64,000 nt of DNA from Ophthalmolycus amberensis (GCA_024529925.1 JAFEUB010001804.1:1133501-1197500); one strand, 5' to 3'. Shown: positions 9,931 through 23,854, numbered from the stretch's first letter. Made by a program: numbers and translations. Notes: generated by a model not told the origin, from the sequence alone.

Positions 9931-11615
9931 CTTTAAAAACAACAAGGAGAGGGGTAGTTATCATACAATAGATACATTAGGGAGAATTATCATACAGACA
10001 GTGGCGAGTAAACTAACATTAAGTCTACCGCACTCCTTATTAGTGTGGCAGATATACAGGATGTACCTGAATGCATCGTAGCATCATGATGCAAATTAAA
10101 ATAATAAATGCACTCCTGACTGCTCTGCTTTTCCTTCATCTAAATGGTTTGCTAACAACTGGAGGTCATACTTTACCATTTACCACCACATACTTGATAT
10201 TAAATATTTCTCTGTCCTTATAGAATAGGCATTGAGGCGTTAACAATTCTTATTTGCTTGCAACATGAACTCGAAAGTGAGATGAACGTTTTTAAAGCAG
10301 GATGTATGAAGTAACATTTGAGCATTTATAGGTTAGATATGAGTCGATCCAACACATCTGTGTTCAACTATTTCAAGAATATCCATTTCCAATCATGCAA
10401 CTGTAATATGCTAAACATTGAATCTCTGCACTGCAGTCTGTCTGGATATAAGCATTGATTACATTTCTTAACGTTCAACGCAAAATACTGCAGCTTGTGT
10501 CTGAAGTTTACTTGAAATATGTCAAAAAACAAACTCGTGCTTTGCTCTGTTTAAGAGAGACACTGTTTGAAGTTCCTCATGTCCTTTGTTTGTCTTCTTT
10601 GAGTTGATCTGGTGGTTTATTCTCTTCAAATGATCTTTAACGCTGATGCAGGTCGTTCAACATTTCACCCCACAAAGAAAGCAAGATGCAATAAGGATAC
10701 GTTCACAGTCATTGTTACGGTGTACAGTCCAGATCCTTATCTGGTTATACGTCGTAGTGAGGAAAACATGTTGTTCTGCCACTCAGTCCTTAAAGCGGTG
10801 GCCAAACTCTTTTGATTGTGAGTAAATGTTTCGTTTTCAGCCAGTAGCATTGCAACAAAACCAGTGTTTCTACCAGACAGAGAAAATGAATGTTCGATCA
10901 AAACATTTGACATTAGAGTAGTTTATTGGTGTGCACGTATTACAGAAAGTCTTTCTCTATCTAAATGTAATTCAATTTATTCAATACTTTTAAACTCTAA
11001 TACAGTACATGGCCTATGTGCCCACATACATATTATCATGTTATGTGTAAAACTGTAAATAAGTGAAGTTACAACAGGAAGACATTTACAGATATTGGCT
11101 TCTGTTCCTTACGCCCATTTGAAATATTGTGATGCTTGTAAACGTTCGATTTAATCTGTCTAATAGATAAATGTAACAAACAGAAAAGGCAGAAATGGTA
11201 AGACAGAGATAATGTCACTGAATTTAGTCGACAACAAGTGTTTAAACTATGTGCAATACAGTGTAAACTATTACGTTCAAGCCACATTCTTCTTTATTTT
11301 TGAAAAAAAATCACTGTAAGCCATTTTAACAAAAGTATTTTTGGCTGATGGTTAAATTTACTGAAACGTTTATGAAAAGCCAGCGCATCAATTGTTCATC
11401 TGTAAATGGTCCTGACAGCCACGAGGGAGCACTGGTCTGGTACTGCCCGTCATCCACGGCCCAGTGCAGCAAATTACTTTCCGTCTCCTCCGAATCCGCC
11501 TCAGAGCTGGATGTGAACGAATGAGAGACAAAAGTCATGTGTCTCTGCATGCTTGTGTGTGCAGTATGAGAATATGTCTGCGTGTCTGTTTGCATGCAGG
11601 GGGAATAGAGGGAGG

Positions 11616-11640
11616 ATGTGTGTGTGTGTGTGTGTGTGTG
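11616..11640. repeat. (GT)n microsatellite
   Basis: Uninterrupted GT units. A second GT array lies at 11804-11830. Confidence 0.9.
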
Positions 11641-11799
11641 GTAAGGGAGGTTAATGTGGTCTTGTTAGCTCACAGCGGGGGGTCAGTCTTGGTCTAAAGG
11701 GAGGGAGGGGCTGTTTGTGTAAACGCTGGTGCCAATGTTTCACTCAGAGCATGCTGGGCCGGCGATTACTGCGATGCACCACTGGGCCCCACAAACAGG

Positions 11800-11832
<33 letters not shown>

Positions 11833-13034
11833 CAACACTTTCAGAGCTCAGCCTAAAGAACATAAGCCAGATACAGCATTGTGATAGCACTAATTAAAGT
11901 CATTCGCACGTCTTATTGGATTCATCGGCTTCAAATGGAGCTGAGACTGTTTGTCAGACGGGTGGCGTGTTTCCAATGCGCAGGTTTTTAAATCAGAACT
12001 AATTAGCCCCAAACTCCAATATTTGCTAAAGGATGCTTGTTTGAGCTCGGTTTGGGGTCTCATGGTGGGTGGGGGTGTTTTGTGAAAAGATCATTTTGAG
12101 GGTGCTGGTTAAGCTGGTAATCACAATAAAACCTTTCCACATAAATTGAGTTTCAGATACTTTCTTGTAACTTCTTTGCACTCATTCTCCTGTTTGGCAG
12201 ACAATTCTCATCAGGCTGAATAAAAGGTCAGACAACACAATCACAAACACGTTTTGTATCCATTAACTAACAGACCTGAAGTCCCTTTCCATCTGGATTA
12301 AACCCCCCCCCCCCCACTAACATCTGGCTTTTGTTTTTCGTGGGAAAGGTTACGATCGTCATTCGTTCCCAGGTCAAATGACTCTGCAGTAGTCACAGGT
12401 GTTTATCGGCTCCAGCTCGATCGGCAGTGATGGAAACAAGACACCCGAGTGGATTTTGAATTTTCACCCCTATTTTTAGGTTGCAAAGCTGTGACGCACG
12501 TTGAAGTGTCGCATACAATACATCAAATCAACAGGGATACAAACAATTACAATGAACATGCTCTTCTTAAAGACTCCATCGACAGAAATGTAATTTGAAC
12601 CTCACTGATCATCTTAAACTTCATACAAACTCAACAGCAACAAAATAAAACTCATCTTTGTTTGTCTTTCCAACAATCATCAGCTCTGGTTTGAGAGTTT
12701 GAAAATGAAAAAGTAACAGACTTAAAAAAAGAACCAACATTTTCACTGTTTACTAACAGTGCTTGTGACACACCAGGGAAAAATCCCCCACAAAGGTCAG
12801 TGCAACCACATGGCCTCCTGGCAGAGGGAGAGGAGCTAAACCTATTTCTTTTACAGGTTTTCATGCGTTTAAAAAACCTCCATACACTCTAATTTGGGTT
12901 AAAAAAAGTGTGTATGAAGCCAGGAGTCACACATTTATCTCAGAGGGCTGTACGGTCTATGTGCATTATACAACCCACAGTTCAGATAAGGAAAAAATAC
13001 ACACAAGATTCCTTTAATGTAGCCAATCAGTACC

Positions 13035-13112
13035 ACCTTCAGTGCACTTCAGTCAGAGATTGAACCAGCATCCTGTTAACGAGTCCACATGGCAACCACC
13101 GCACCAAACCAC
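13035..13112 (-). repeat. tRNA-derived SINE-like head
   Basis: On the minus strand, GGTGCGGTGGTTGCCATG resembles a tRNA A box and GCTGGTTCAATCTC resembles a B box. They lie about 45 bases apart, as in tRNA-derived SINEs. The sequence does not fold as a functional tRNA. The family was not identified. Confidence 0.35.
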
Positions 13113-13310
13113 CAACCAAGACCCTGAAGCTGAAGCCAGTGTGTATAATTCTCCATCAGGGTGTTCTGGCATCCCTCTCTGGCTCCAGTGTAGGAACTGA
13201 CTGCACCAGTGTGGACTGTGTGGATGCCAACATCTGTCCATGCAACATCCGAACGGCACAGATTGCAAGTTTGGAGTTAAACGATATCTTCGGTAAAAGT
13301 TACTCCTCAT

Positions 13311-13520
13311 TTTTGTAAGTTTTCCTACAAAACTCCAGCAACACGTGTCAATCTCCGCTCATTACATGCATCCTCTCTTCTTCGGAAGCAACTCAATTAG
13401 GTTTAGGCAACAACACGTGCTTAGTGAGGTTTAGGAAAAGAGTGCTTTACATTACAACAAGTTACGTGACTGGATAAAGCAACGTGACGTGTGGTTTTGG
13501 TCTTTACTTCCTTATTCATG
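13311..13520 (+). repeat. Dispersed repeat family, copy A
   Basis: The copy holds CTCCAGCAACACGTGTCAAT, then CGCTCATTACATG, then GGTTTAGGCAACAACACG and GAGGTTTAGGAAAAG, then GTTACGTGACTGGAT. The same order is seen in copy B near 20.1-20.4 kb. Confidence 0.6.
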
Positions 13521-13829
13521 ATTACATAAGAAATCATTTTGTGGGATATCTACGAATTACGGCGCAGGTGTAGCTGCGACAGCTGGAATGAGACCCGCCT
13601 TCACCAGAATATCATTTAGGAAAAGACCTTTACAGCTCACAACTTCACCCATTTAGTTGTACTTTCATTACCAGCCAGCATTTTGTCACAACAGGTGGAA
13701 GTTTGTATTTTGACATTCCCATGCTCGTGCAGGGACGTTTTTCGGGGGCTGATCCCGATGCCTCCCGTCGGGCCGGCCATCTCCAGCCGAGCTGTGAACC
13801 GCAGGTGAAAGTCGAAGGAAACAGGTGCC

Positions 13830-13830
13830 C

Positions 13831-13862
<32 letters not shown>
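13830..13862. repeat. (CTC)n and poly(C) tract
   Basis: A CTC run is followed by about 12 C bases. Frames through it encode only low-complexity Gly, Glu or Leu runs. Confidence 0.9.
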
Positions 13863-14235
13863 ACCGGGGCGCACAGAATAGCATGCCGAGCATCGGTTAC
13901 ACCGATCGCTGTCTGTCAGAGTGGAACCCGTATTGATTAACAAGGCTGATAGACTTGGCGGCCCCAGCCACCAACTGTCGACTACGCCTCCCGCCTTCTG
14001 TGTGCAACGGCGATAGCGGGTCTCGGGTTACGCGCTGGCCCCCTGCATACCAAATGTAAAGGGGTGGAAATGGAATTACTGCATCTGTTTAGAAGTCAAT
14101 TTCTGCATTCTCCGGGTTGCCCACCCCGCCGCTCCTTTATCTAACCTCCCTTCTTGCCTCTCTCTTCTCCCCACCGACTCTCCCAGGGCTCTCAAAGTTC
14201 ACCACGGCAAAGGAAAAGGCGAGGGAGGAGAGGAG

Positions 14236-14249
14236 GGGGGGGGGGGGGG
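14236..14249. repeat. Poly(G) run
   Basis: About 14 consecutive G bases within a purine-rich stretch. Confidence 0.9.
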
Positions 14250-16152
14250 TTCTCAGAGAGCTACTGAGGCATGCTGTGAAACTGTTTGTCTTTGTAACCG
14301 TCTCATGGGAAGTTTGAACTCTCAAACTCTCACCGTCCACCCTAAAATATAATGTGCTAAACTTGAGTAACGTTGATGAACGTGAGCTTGGGCCATCGTG
14401 GGCGACACACAACCCCAAATATATCCCGCCTCTACGGCTGCCAGCCAATGAGAGCAGTTGGTAAGAAGGTAAGTGAAGCTCATGCGTGGTTTTCAGTCAT
14501 TTTAAACAGGGCGCTGCAGGGACACTCAGCAGACACTGGTCAGCCAGCGACCAACGTTTCTTGATGCCTGTCATTGCTGTTGGTACGAGCGGCCCTTCCC
14601 AGTTTGGAGCGACCCTCCTTTTTGTCGGCATCTGTTTCATTGTCATGGTGAATGTGATGAACTGGGACTCGTGTTCCAGCTCATGGGCTTGTCTGTGCCG
14701 GTCTTGTTTTGATTCAGTGCAGCGGTGACGCACTCGTACAATCTGAGGAGGCAAGACGTAAAGTGTCTTCAAGTGTCATCAGACTCTCTTTATACCTGGA
14801 GAAAACTGTATTAGTGTTACTGCCGTTTTTCTTTGTTTCTTAGAATGGTTTGTTTGAGCCAGGAGGTGTGTGTGGCGCTTAAGTGTTGTTTGCTGGCTGT
14901 TAGAAGTGCAACCATCCTCTCATCTTCCCCATAGTGACTCACCTGCTGGAGGTTAATGGAAGGAAGCCGATACTGTCGGAGATCCTGCTCCATTCAGCTT
15001 GTTGCCCAATTTTGTACCACTTTACAAAAATGAACCCCTGAAGAGATTTTTAAGCGAGTACATTCCAAACGTGCCACATGTTCCTGCACACACACGGAAC
15101 AGAACGTTGTCTTTATCTTCCCAGCGTCTCATTCTGCATTTGCTAACAATCAACCTGACCCAGTTCCATTGAACCCCACAACTCCTCCTGAATGTCTCTT
15201 TGACGCTGGCAATGAAATACATACTTAAATAAAGAGTGGCCTCGCTCCCCTGGGTGATATACTTGATTTGAAACTTCATGCGTGTATCGGAGGAGAGGCC
15301 TGAGTGTAATTAGATCTGATGTATGACTCTGAGATAAGATGCCGAGGCCCCCCCCCCCACCAGACTTCTGAAGATGTTTACTTTCTTTAAGTTTGGACGC
15401 AGTCTTTTAGACGCCACTCTTGATCTCCGAGGGAACGTCGCTGTCACGGAGTTCTCACCGGCCGGATAAATAATCAGTGTATAAATAACTACCAAGGGTT
15501 TCAGAAAAAGCTTCCATTTGGGAAAAGAAATACGATTCCTGAGCATAAAGATGACCCAGACATTGGAAAACGTCATTTGGTCGAATGATAACTCACGTAA
15601 CACAGCTTGTAACGACTACACTGAGTTATTAGTATTTTTCTGCTGATATTTCCAAGAAACTTCATTTTCTTTAAAAACCAGAAGACACTGAAGGAGAAAC
15701 TCAGGCTTTTTTATTCATTTATCTATTTAAACTTTTGAGTGTGTTTTTATTGAGTGGAAGTCTTTAATTTGCCGGCGACCAGAGGAAATTGAAGTTCCCG
15801 GTCATGTGTGTCCATTTCGCCGCTGCTGGTCAATGATGGATGAAGGATTCCTCCCTTCCTTCCTTCCACAGGTTAGATTCCTCCGCAGTTAGCCGCCTGT
15901 TTACTCAAAGACCCGACGACTAATCAGCCTGAGGTGGGATGTTAGGCTTAAAGCAGTCACCCTTGACAGCATGCACACACACACACCCCTGACAGTGTCC
16001 CTCTGTTGACAGAGTGTGTGTATTGTATTGGCTCACCTTCCTTCCGCTCATTAACCAGAGCAAACAGTGACACAAAACCCTCCCATCCAATCAGTCTATA
16101 CTGCTGGGCAGGATCATGACAGCCAGGTCCGTTAACCAACCTCCTGAGACCA

Positions 16153-16195
<43 letters not shown>

Positions 16196-16206
16196 ACACA
16201 CACACA

Positions 16207-16277
<71 letters not shown>

Positions 16278-16291
16278 ACACACACACACAC

Positions 16292-16341
<50 letters not shown>
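16153..16341. repeat. Long (AC)n array with TAC interruptions
   Basis: A nearly 190-bp AC array is broken by a few CATACA units. Open frames here encode only Cys-Val or His-Thr runs. Confidence 0.95.
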
Positions 16342-16342
<1 letters not shown>

Positions 16343-19300
16343 GCCGCTAGATAAGAGCTAAGATATAAAATAGGCTTATATGTTCTGAAGATCCCCCAGA
16401 ACTAACACCAACAGCCAGTTTCACACATATTTGTTGAAGGGAGAGACACTCTCTCTGGTTCATTCGACCAAAGGAGAGGAAGACAACACTACACTGTGTA
16501 TCGGCTGAAGTCCAGTGAAACAGGCAGGAGATAAGACGAGAGGAAGGTAATATCAGGCCGGACACGTTTGTTACTAAATGAAAAATGTAGCCTGGAGATC
16601 AAAGGGCCCCGAGAAACATTTTCAAGGCTATTAGATCATTTAAGGAATATATATTTCTGTAACGCAAAAAACTATTTTCCTGAATTTGCTGAAGTGTGCA
16701 GATGAAAGTATGAAAGCAGTTTGAGTGAGGTTGATTTCTGCCTTCAGCTCTTCCTAATAAATCAGGTTATTAACTAAAAACACTTCACTGCAAACTGCCA
16801 CCCCCCCTCTGCATCAACAGACCAGTGACTGGCATTTTACCTGCTCAGCCTCACCTGAACTGGAAGCGACCACCTCCTCAGGTGTGACTTATAAAAGGTG
16901 CAAGCCTTCAAAGAATACACAATAACAAATAAAACAGTAATTCAAGACACGTATAGTTCTAAGTGATGCCTTGTGCGAGAGTCGGTGCCCGTCACACAAA
17001 CACACATGTTCACATGTAACAGAATGCCATCTGCTGCAGAACAGTTTGACCCTTGCTTGCATAACTGGACAGTGGCCAGTCACTCACTGCTTGGAGCTAA
17101 TCATGCACACCTGTGTTCCATATCACTGAGTGAGCGGGTAGTTTGCATCAATCCTGATCCTTTTAACAGATCACATGACTTGTGGAACACAAATAAAACA
17201 ATGTAAAGGGGAATTCCAGTTTCATATCATTTGGGTCATACTGTTGTAGTTTAGGCCGTCATTTCTGTCACAGCACAGACAATCATTTCAACAAACACCT
17301 GGTGAGCCAAACCTATTTAGATTTCACGTTTCATTTCCCCCAAAATCAAACGGTTGCAAAAAGTTTGTGAAACCAAATCAAATACGAATAAAACCTAAAG
17401 TTTAAAGGAGACACGTAACGAGCGGAGACTCTACTTTTCCTGTGAACACAAACATTTATTTTGGAAAGACGATATGCATGAAACGAGGGGAAACTGACAC
17501 AACGTCTCCGTCACTTTTACAACTGACGCTAGAGGGTACCTGGCGCGTCAGGGTTTGAAGCGTGGGGCCAATCAAGTGGTATATGATATTATATATATGG
17601 TATTATGATATGGAAGAGTTGGCCTGTCGTGAGTTCAGGGAGAATTATTGATTCAACACAACAAAGGGCCGATAATGTTGTAAACAGAGGGAAGGTAGCC
17701 GTGTGGCGAGTTATCGTATTAAAGTGTTTTCTTTTCTCAAGGGGTGAAACCAGCTGCCAAAGTCGGACCATTTGTCTGCACAATCCCTCCGTACTGTAGT
17801 TTAAAGGAGGAGGGTGACAGCTCTGCGTTGAGGGTGTTACAGCGGAGCCCCTCGAAATTGCCACTTGTTCCGCTGGCGTCATTAAGACCCCGGAGCGACA
17901 GGAGGCCCGTTCTTCGATTGCTGCCCCTGGAAACAGCAGCGGCGTGTTTATAATTACACTCTTTCTTCAGGAGTCAATGACGTCTTCTCCGTGGTGGACA
18001 CGCTCACTCGGGCTGCTCCAGCTCTGCACAGACCCGAGGATTCATTAAAGAGCTGCGACGACTGCCTCGGAGCTCGGTTTACTCTCAAAAGTCGTTGGCC
18101 GCGTTTTATGAGGCGCTCTCACCTCAGAGGGAGCTCGTCACCGAGGCCGCTCGGAGGGTAGAAACAGTGAGGAGGTGGGAAGTGGAGCCATGTTGAAAGG
18201 CATTAGTGTTCCATTAGTGTTTGGAGTGAGCTGTGGCAAACAGCTCACACACTGCACCTCTCGACATCTCACTGCTGGGCCATGTGTGTCACAGGTCATT
18301 TAAAACAAACTAACTCTGTTTACGATTGAGCAGCATGTAATTACACAAAATGAAAGTTGCTTTGCAGTCTTTGGTAATTGACAATATGTCCTTTACAACA
18401 TAGCAATAAACTTCATAACACCATCAGCATTAAGCTTTCATGATCTATTGTTTTACTAAACCTAACCAGGTTTGTGTTGCTTGAAACGAAATGGAATTTA
18501 AAAATGCAGTTTTGAAATTCCAAAAGTGCCGTGAGTCGTAAAAACATTATAACATCGATAAGCACGCATGTAGAAATAAACAGAAACATATTGTTGGTTC
18601 AGAAACACGCATTATGTTGACATGAAGCATGTTTTTGGTCCATAAATCGAGATTGAACGTATCAAGAATGACGTAGTTTACAGATATGTACAATGCCAAC
18701 GTTTTATTCCGGTGACTAAGTTATTTGGTTGTTCGCTAGTATCGCTGTATTCTCCACAGATAGTTTGGAGGCAGCTAATCAAATAAAGAGCCAGAAGAGC
18801 TGACATCACATGCACAAGATATAAAACATGTTCCTGACACAAACTGTTTAACTGAAAATAAAGGTCATTTTCCTTTTACGCAGCTCTGAATTAGAGATGT
18901 GCTCGAAGCCTTGAAGGTTTATCTGTGCACCTCTTTGTTACATTTACCCCGGATGCCTTGAAAACATCCACCTTCCACCACTTCATCAAATGGAGCCTTG
19001 AACATTTGGGAAGATCAACTTCCCTGAAGTGCTGAAGCCGTGAGTGTAAATGTTTGAAGAAGAGATAAGTAGCCTAGCATCTCTGTAGTGCCTGGGCCTC
19101 GTCCCCTCCTCAGGGAATTGGGGATTTGGCAGGTTTCCCTCATCTTAGTGGAGCTGGCCTTGTCTTTTCTCTTTTTTTTCTTTTCTTTATACCTGCTGGT
19201 AAACCTGTTGGCCCCTTTTTACCGCTGTCCTTCTACCTCAGAGTACTCAGAGCAGTGAAGCTGGAAAAGCCATTTAGGACGGATATCAGATGATGTGTGA

Positions 19301-19440
19301 TTTGGGCTTAAAATAACATGTACGCAGCGTGTGAGTCTGAAGGCTTGACTTATTTCCTGGAGGGTTTAAGTGGCCTCGTTTCACTCATTCAGGTAAAAAT
19401 CATGACTAACATACACATTTGTACAGGCAGGTTAATAAAC
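16342..19440. other. Intergenic stretch
   Basis: No gene is supported. A GC-richer zone at 17.84-18.2 kb with no repeat character could be a regulatory element. A minus-strand copy of the dispersed repeat lies near 18.45-18.72 kb. The rest is AT-rich and unremarkable. Confidence 0.55.
18450..18720 (-). repeat. Dispersed repeat family, decayed minus-strand copy
   Basis: CTAAACCTAACCAGGTTTGTG is the reverse complement of the GGTTAGGTTTAG block of the family. AGAAACACGCATTATGTTGAC further along matches the family's head motif. Heavily decayed. Confidence 0.4.
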
Positions 19441-19490
19441 ACTCAGACACACACACACAGACAGACACACACACACACACACACACACTC
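19441..19490. repeat. (CA)n with CAGA interruptions
   Basis: Short CA and CAGACA units lie immediately upstream of the long TC array. Confidence 0.85.
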
Positions 19491-19555
19491 AGGAAGACGC
19501 ACACTCAGAAAGACATCCCACACACAAATACACACATCTGCAGAGAGGGTAAACA

Positions 19556-19823
<268 letters not shown>

Positions 19824-20104
19824 TAATATTTACCCATGTTAGGCCCCTAACAGCTTCTCCTGCATTCACTCAGACTGTGACGTGTGTGCGCAGATACAAC
19901 CACATTTATGATAATTGACAATTTAAGACCTTTGCGCGTGATTGTTTGTATATGGTCTTGTAGATTATATGCAGGTGTTTCTGTAGAAAGAGTGAAAATA
20001 TGCACAGTATTAAAAAATATCGTTGCTATATCTACGAATTAACTTTACTGAAAATGTAACTCACAAGGTATTAGCAACGTATATCTCATGCAATAGTTCG
20101 TATA

Positions 20105-20465
20105 TCTCAAAAATGTGTCCTCATTTTTGGTGCGCTGTCCTCCAAATGTCCAGCAACACGTATCAATTTACGCTCGTTACGTGAATACAGTCTTTTCAAA
20201 ATAAACCTTCGTCTTCACAGGAAACTACTTGGTTAGGCTTAGGCAACAAAAATACTTTGTACGGTTAAGGAAAACGACTGGCGGTTTGGGTTTTAGTAAG
20301 TACAGAAGTTACAGTGACAAATAAGTACATTTCTGGATTAAAATAACGACTGAAGCGGTGGTACCTTGAGTACATATGTTACGTGACGAATAACTCAACA
20401 TTGACTTCTGGCTTCACAGGGGACACGAACAGCAATCTTCTGGGTGAAAGTCCTGTGTTTTTGGA
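20105..20465 (+). repeat. Dispersed repeat family, copy B (most complete)
   Basis: Landmarks in order: GTCCAGCAACACGTATCAAT, CGCTCGTTACGTG, TTGGTTAGGCTTAGGCAAC, GTTACGTGACGAATAA, AACATTGACTTCTGG, CACAGGGGACACGAACAG, TTCTGGGTGAAAGTCCTGTG. Each recurs elsewhere in this window. No terminal repeat or coding content was found. Confidence 0.65.
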
Positions 20466-20505
20466 ACCCCCCCCCTCTACGCTGAAGTTGAAATCACAGT
20501 GCATT

Positions 20506-20535
20506 CACTGCTCGTAGGTATATCTACGAGCAGTG
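20506..20535. other. Perfect 12-bp stem hairpin
   Basis: CACTGCTCGTAG and CTACGAGCAGTG flank a 6-base loop (GTATAT). It lies about 40 bp after the end of dispersed-repeat copy B. Confidence 0.7.
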
Positions 20536-21579
20536 CATGAGAGCAGCTTGACCCTAAACATTTCTTTGTCGATGTTTCTGTATCAGCGTAACATATAATA
20601 TTCGATTTTGTGAATTTCTTCCATTCCACCGTCAACATATGCGAAGGGTGTTGTCTGCTTTCTGAAGGCAGTGTACATACATGCGTTTGTACCTGCAGGA
20701 TCGACACATTCCACACAAAGGTGATGAGGCAACCTTGACCCAGACGAAGTCCCGGCAACAGCCTCCACCCACCCAGTCGACCCCCCACGCCCATTGTCAA
20801 CCCAAATCCTTCAGTCCACACACGCACACGGTAAACTGAGAGCGGCCCGGCTTCCCTCAAACAGACAGACGTGAATTATTGGGGTGAATGTGGGTCGATG
20901 TGGGAGTGAGGGAGGAGGAGGAGGAGGTTGGACAGTCTAAAGATAAAAAGGTGGGTGTGAGAAGGGAGAAGAAGAACAGAGACCGAGGGGTGAAATAAGT
21001 GACAGACCGACAATCAGTCAGACATAAACAAGAAAACTAATCAGTTTGATTTCCTAAGCTGAAGTGGCATTACACATGATTCAGTGTATGTTGTCAGTAA
21101 AACCTGGAACAATAGTGAACTACCGCTTTTGATGGTGTTGGTATTATGTGTACCTATATATTATATTATATTCATTGTGGATGATTTAGATTGTTTGTGT
21201 GCTTTATCTTTCAGAAATTAAGTTGAAAAAATACATCCTTTGAAGTTAAAAAAGCACTGAAATAAGTCAGTCAAAGTATAATACCTAGCCTAATGGACCT
21301 GGAATTTCTTTTTGCATTTTATGTTTCTGCAAACCATGGATACGGTGAATGTTGATGTTTTTTCTATACATCAATAATATGTAGCACTACAATGCCTGCA
21401 CTTCTACTACATCTGTATTTAACTGGATGCTACTGTCTCACAGTAAATGATTATATCACAAGTGAAGACGAAGCATGCTTTTTATAACAGTTCAGTTATC
21501 TCTGGAAACAGCTCTACACCTACTGAATGGCATTCCTGATGCGCTGGAAGTGCAGCCCCCGTACAAACTCCAGGTATGT

Positions 21580-21850
21580 CACTCAGCGATGATAAAGCAC
21601 CCAGCGGAGCGAAATTAACCTTATCTCACCTCAAATAGGTCTGACAACAGATGCGTTCAGTGCGGTGGTTGACATGGATTGCAGCTGCAAGAGCCCTCAT
21701 TTACGAGATAGTGCTGTCAAAGGCTAACCAATCAGAGGAGAGATGGCTGTGAATGTTCAGACACCCATAAAAATGTCAATCTGAACGGCCGACTAATGGC
21801 ATTTAGTCTGCAAATGAGGGCGGTAGTGTTATCTGTTTTCAGGTCCTGCT
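21580..21850. promoter_or_regulatory. Candidate conserved non-coding block
   Basis: Non-repetitive sequence with GACAACAGATG (an E-box core), TAACCAATCAG (an inverted CCAAT type) and CTGCAAATGAG (octamer-like). No open frame of note. The regulatory role is inferred and needs alignment to other fish. Confidence 0.25.
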
Positions 21851-21999
21851 TTAAACTAACTCCTGCTTTAAACTTGCCTTGTAAAGACGAGACAAATTGA
21901 GTGTTTAAATTCATTGAACGGTATGATTTAGCCAGAAATGGTGCATTTTTCCAATCCAGCTCACCAGAATAAGCATTTTGGCCACTGGATGTTTCTGCA

Positions 22000-22215
22000 A
22001 AATACCGAACACGTTGAACCCCTACGTTTCATATCACCATTTCTACATACGTGTATATCAACGTGACACTGTTTGTTTAGTAAACAAAACTTCTCGGTGA
22101 GGTTTAGTATCTTTTGGGTTAAAATAAGTAATCTATCCCGCTTTCGGTTTCACACGGGACACGAACATTGGCGTCCCGGGTCAAAGTTTTATGCAGACTC
22201 TAAATTTGATGAAAC
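22000..22215 (+). repeat. Dispersed repeat family, copy C
   Basis: Contains AACAAAACTTCTCGGTGAGG, then GGTTTCACACGGGACACGAA, then CCGGGTCAAAGTTTT, in the order seen in copy B. Its head has AAATACCGAACACGTTGAAC. Confidence 0.55.
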
Positions 22216-22530
22216 ACGTCAAATACAAATGTAATCTGGGAGAAAACATGTTCCCTTAAAACATAGTTGAAGTCGTAGTTTTGTTGTCTGGGAATGGAAT
22301 TTTTAGGAGACCAGGCGGATTTTTACCAAAGTGAATGGAATGAATTAACTGTCGAGAATGTGGTGTCTTTCTATCAGTTGCCAAGATTGAGCAAAGACCC
22401 CGTCAGCAGGGATTCATTCCTAGTCAATCACCTGCAGCACACTGCCAATGGCTCTGTTCCAAGTGGAAGCTTGATGTATTGGTCTCAACTGTTTTCTCTA
22501 CAAACGTTCTGCTCCTTGTTGGTGGACTTT

Positions 22531-22554
22531 TTGTTGTTGTTGTTGTTGTTGTTG
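22531..22554. repeat. (GTT)n microsatellite
   Basis: Eight GTT units. Confidence 0.9.
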
Positions 22555-23519
22555 CAGTGTGAAGAACAGAATTCGGCCCCTGAACTCCACTCCGACAGGT
22601 CACAGACGTTGACGCAGCGAGACACTCCTTCCCTTTCTGTCAAAGAGCCTCGAGCGCTTATGGCACAGACGCTCCAAATTTAGAGACACAACCCTAAATA
22701 CATAAAGCTTTTTAAACCGCACAGCGCGCAAACATCTCGTCCTGTCCAGACAACAGCCCACTAATCTCGGCAGGAGCTGAAGGTAACTGTTTAGTTACCA
22801 TGGTAAGGCTGTGTGTTGTGGCGGCATAAAGACTGTAATGATTTAAATAACTGTTTACATTGCAGGAAATAGATGAGTAGTATTTGACACGGGCCGTTAA
22901 AATGATGTAGGCTCAGAGCCTTCTGGGCCCTTCACGGACGACAGACGCTGCAGAAGCCATCTGGAAGGTGAACTGACCATTGCACGGTATGTTCTCATGG
23001 TGAGCCGTAGAGCAAGAGATTAATCTTCTACTCACTGAGCGCCAGCTTTTGCATCCGTCGCTGAACGCACAATTGAAGGCACCACCATGTCTTCTGTGCC
23101 TTTGCCAGCAATGCAGTGGGCTTAAAAAATACACACATTTCACCTTCTGCAGGCAAGTGCTTACATTTTTTCCAATGACTCTGACTCTTTGCTTTCTTTC
23201 AAGCAAAAGCTTGATGAGAATAGTCTGTTTTATGATGCCTTATCAAAAGTATGACTCCCAAAATAGATTTTGGTACAACATTTCCAATCAAAGAGTTTAA
23301 AATGTGGTTGCATATGCCTCACAGCTCTGATTTGTACCCCTTACTCTTATTATTTGGATTATTTCCATTTTCCAACAGCAGCAGAGGCTCATCGGTATCC
23401 AAAGATTTGAAACCATCTGCCTATACCCAACAGAAAGGACGTGAAACAATGTTGAAGTCAAACTGACGGCCGGTAACGTAACCCTATGGAATTGTTGAAT
23501 TGTCCAGTAGACACTGAGG

Positions 23520-23850
23520 GAATAACGCTGAAAGTTAGAAGAAAAGACTGGTTTGTGGTAAAGACTCAAGTTCGGCATTTTGTCCGTCACCATCTTGGTT
23601 TTGTGGAACCTGAAGTGACATAAGAGGGTTTAGCTATAAGAACAACCGAACTGCTGAACTCCCAGACCAGACAAGGCTGTGGTAGAGACCTGTCAATCAC
23701 TGTGTAGCCCCGCCCTAAAGCAAACCCTGCTTTATGATCTATTTGACTCTAAATGGGACCATAATTTACTGAATGAACATCATGCTCTATTGAAAAACAC
23801 TTTTCAGAACCAGAGGTTGCCGCCTGATCTGCACTGTAAATGCTGAAGCC
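23520..23850 (+). repeat. Widespread teleost repeat (unnamed)
   Basis: Contains CACCATCTTGGTTTTGTGGA, AAGTGACATAAGAGGG, GACCTGTCAATCACTGTGTA, GCCCCGCCCTAAAGCA, TATTTGACTCTAAATGGGAC and GAACATCATGCTCTATTGAA, in the order I recall for a common interspersed repeat of percomorph genomes. Recognition is from memory, not a search. Confidence 0.6.
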
Positions 23851-23854
23851 TCAG

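Larger units (their letters stand above)
9929..16152. other. Intergenic stretch upstream of fzd8
   Basis: No gene is supported. The stretch contains GT arrays (11616-11640, 11804-11830), C or G runs (12303-12315, 13851-13862, 14236-14249, 15345-15358), a tRNA-like SINE fragment near 13.05 kb, a copy of the dispersed repeat at 13.3-13.5 kb, and a GC-rich zone at 13.7-14.5 kb with no convincing exon. Confidence 0.6.

Noticed and set aside
15957..16361. Cys-Val and His-Thr repeat open frames; similar ones at 9.5-10.1, 44.7-45.0, 49.1-49.5 and 57.8-58.0 kb
   Set aside because: All are translations of (CA)n/(GT)n microsatellites.
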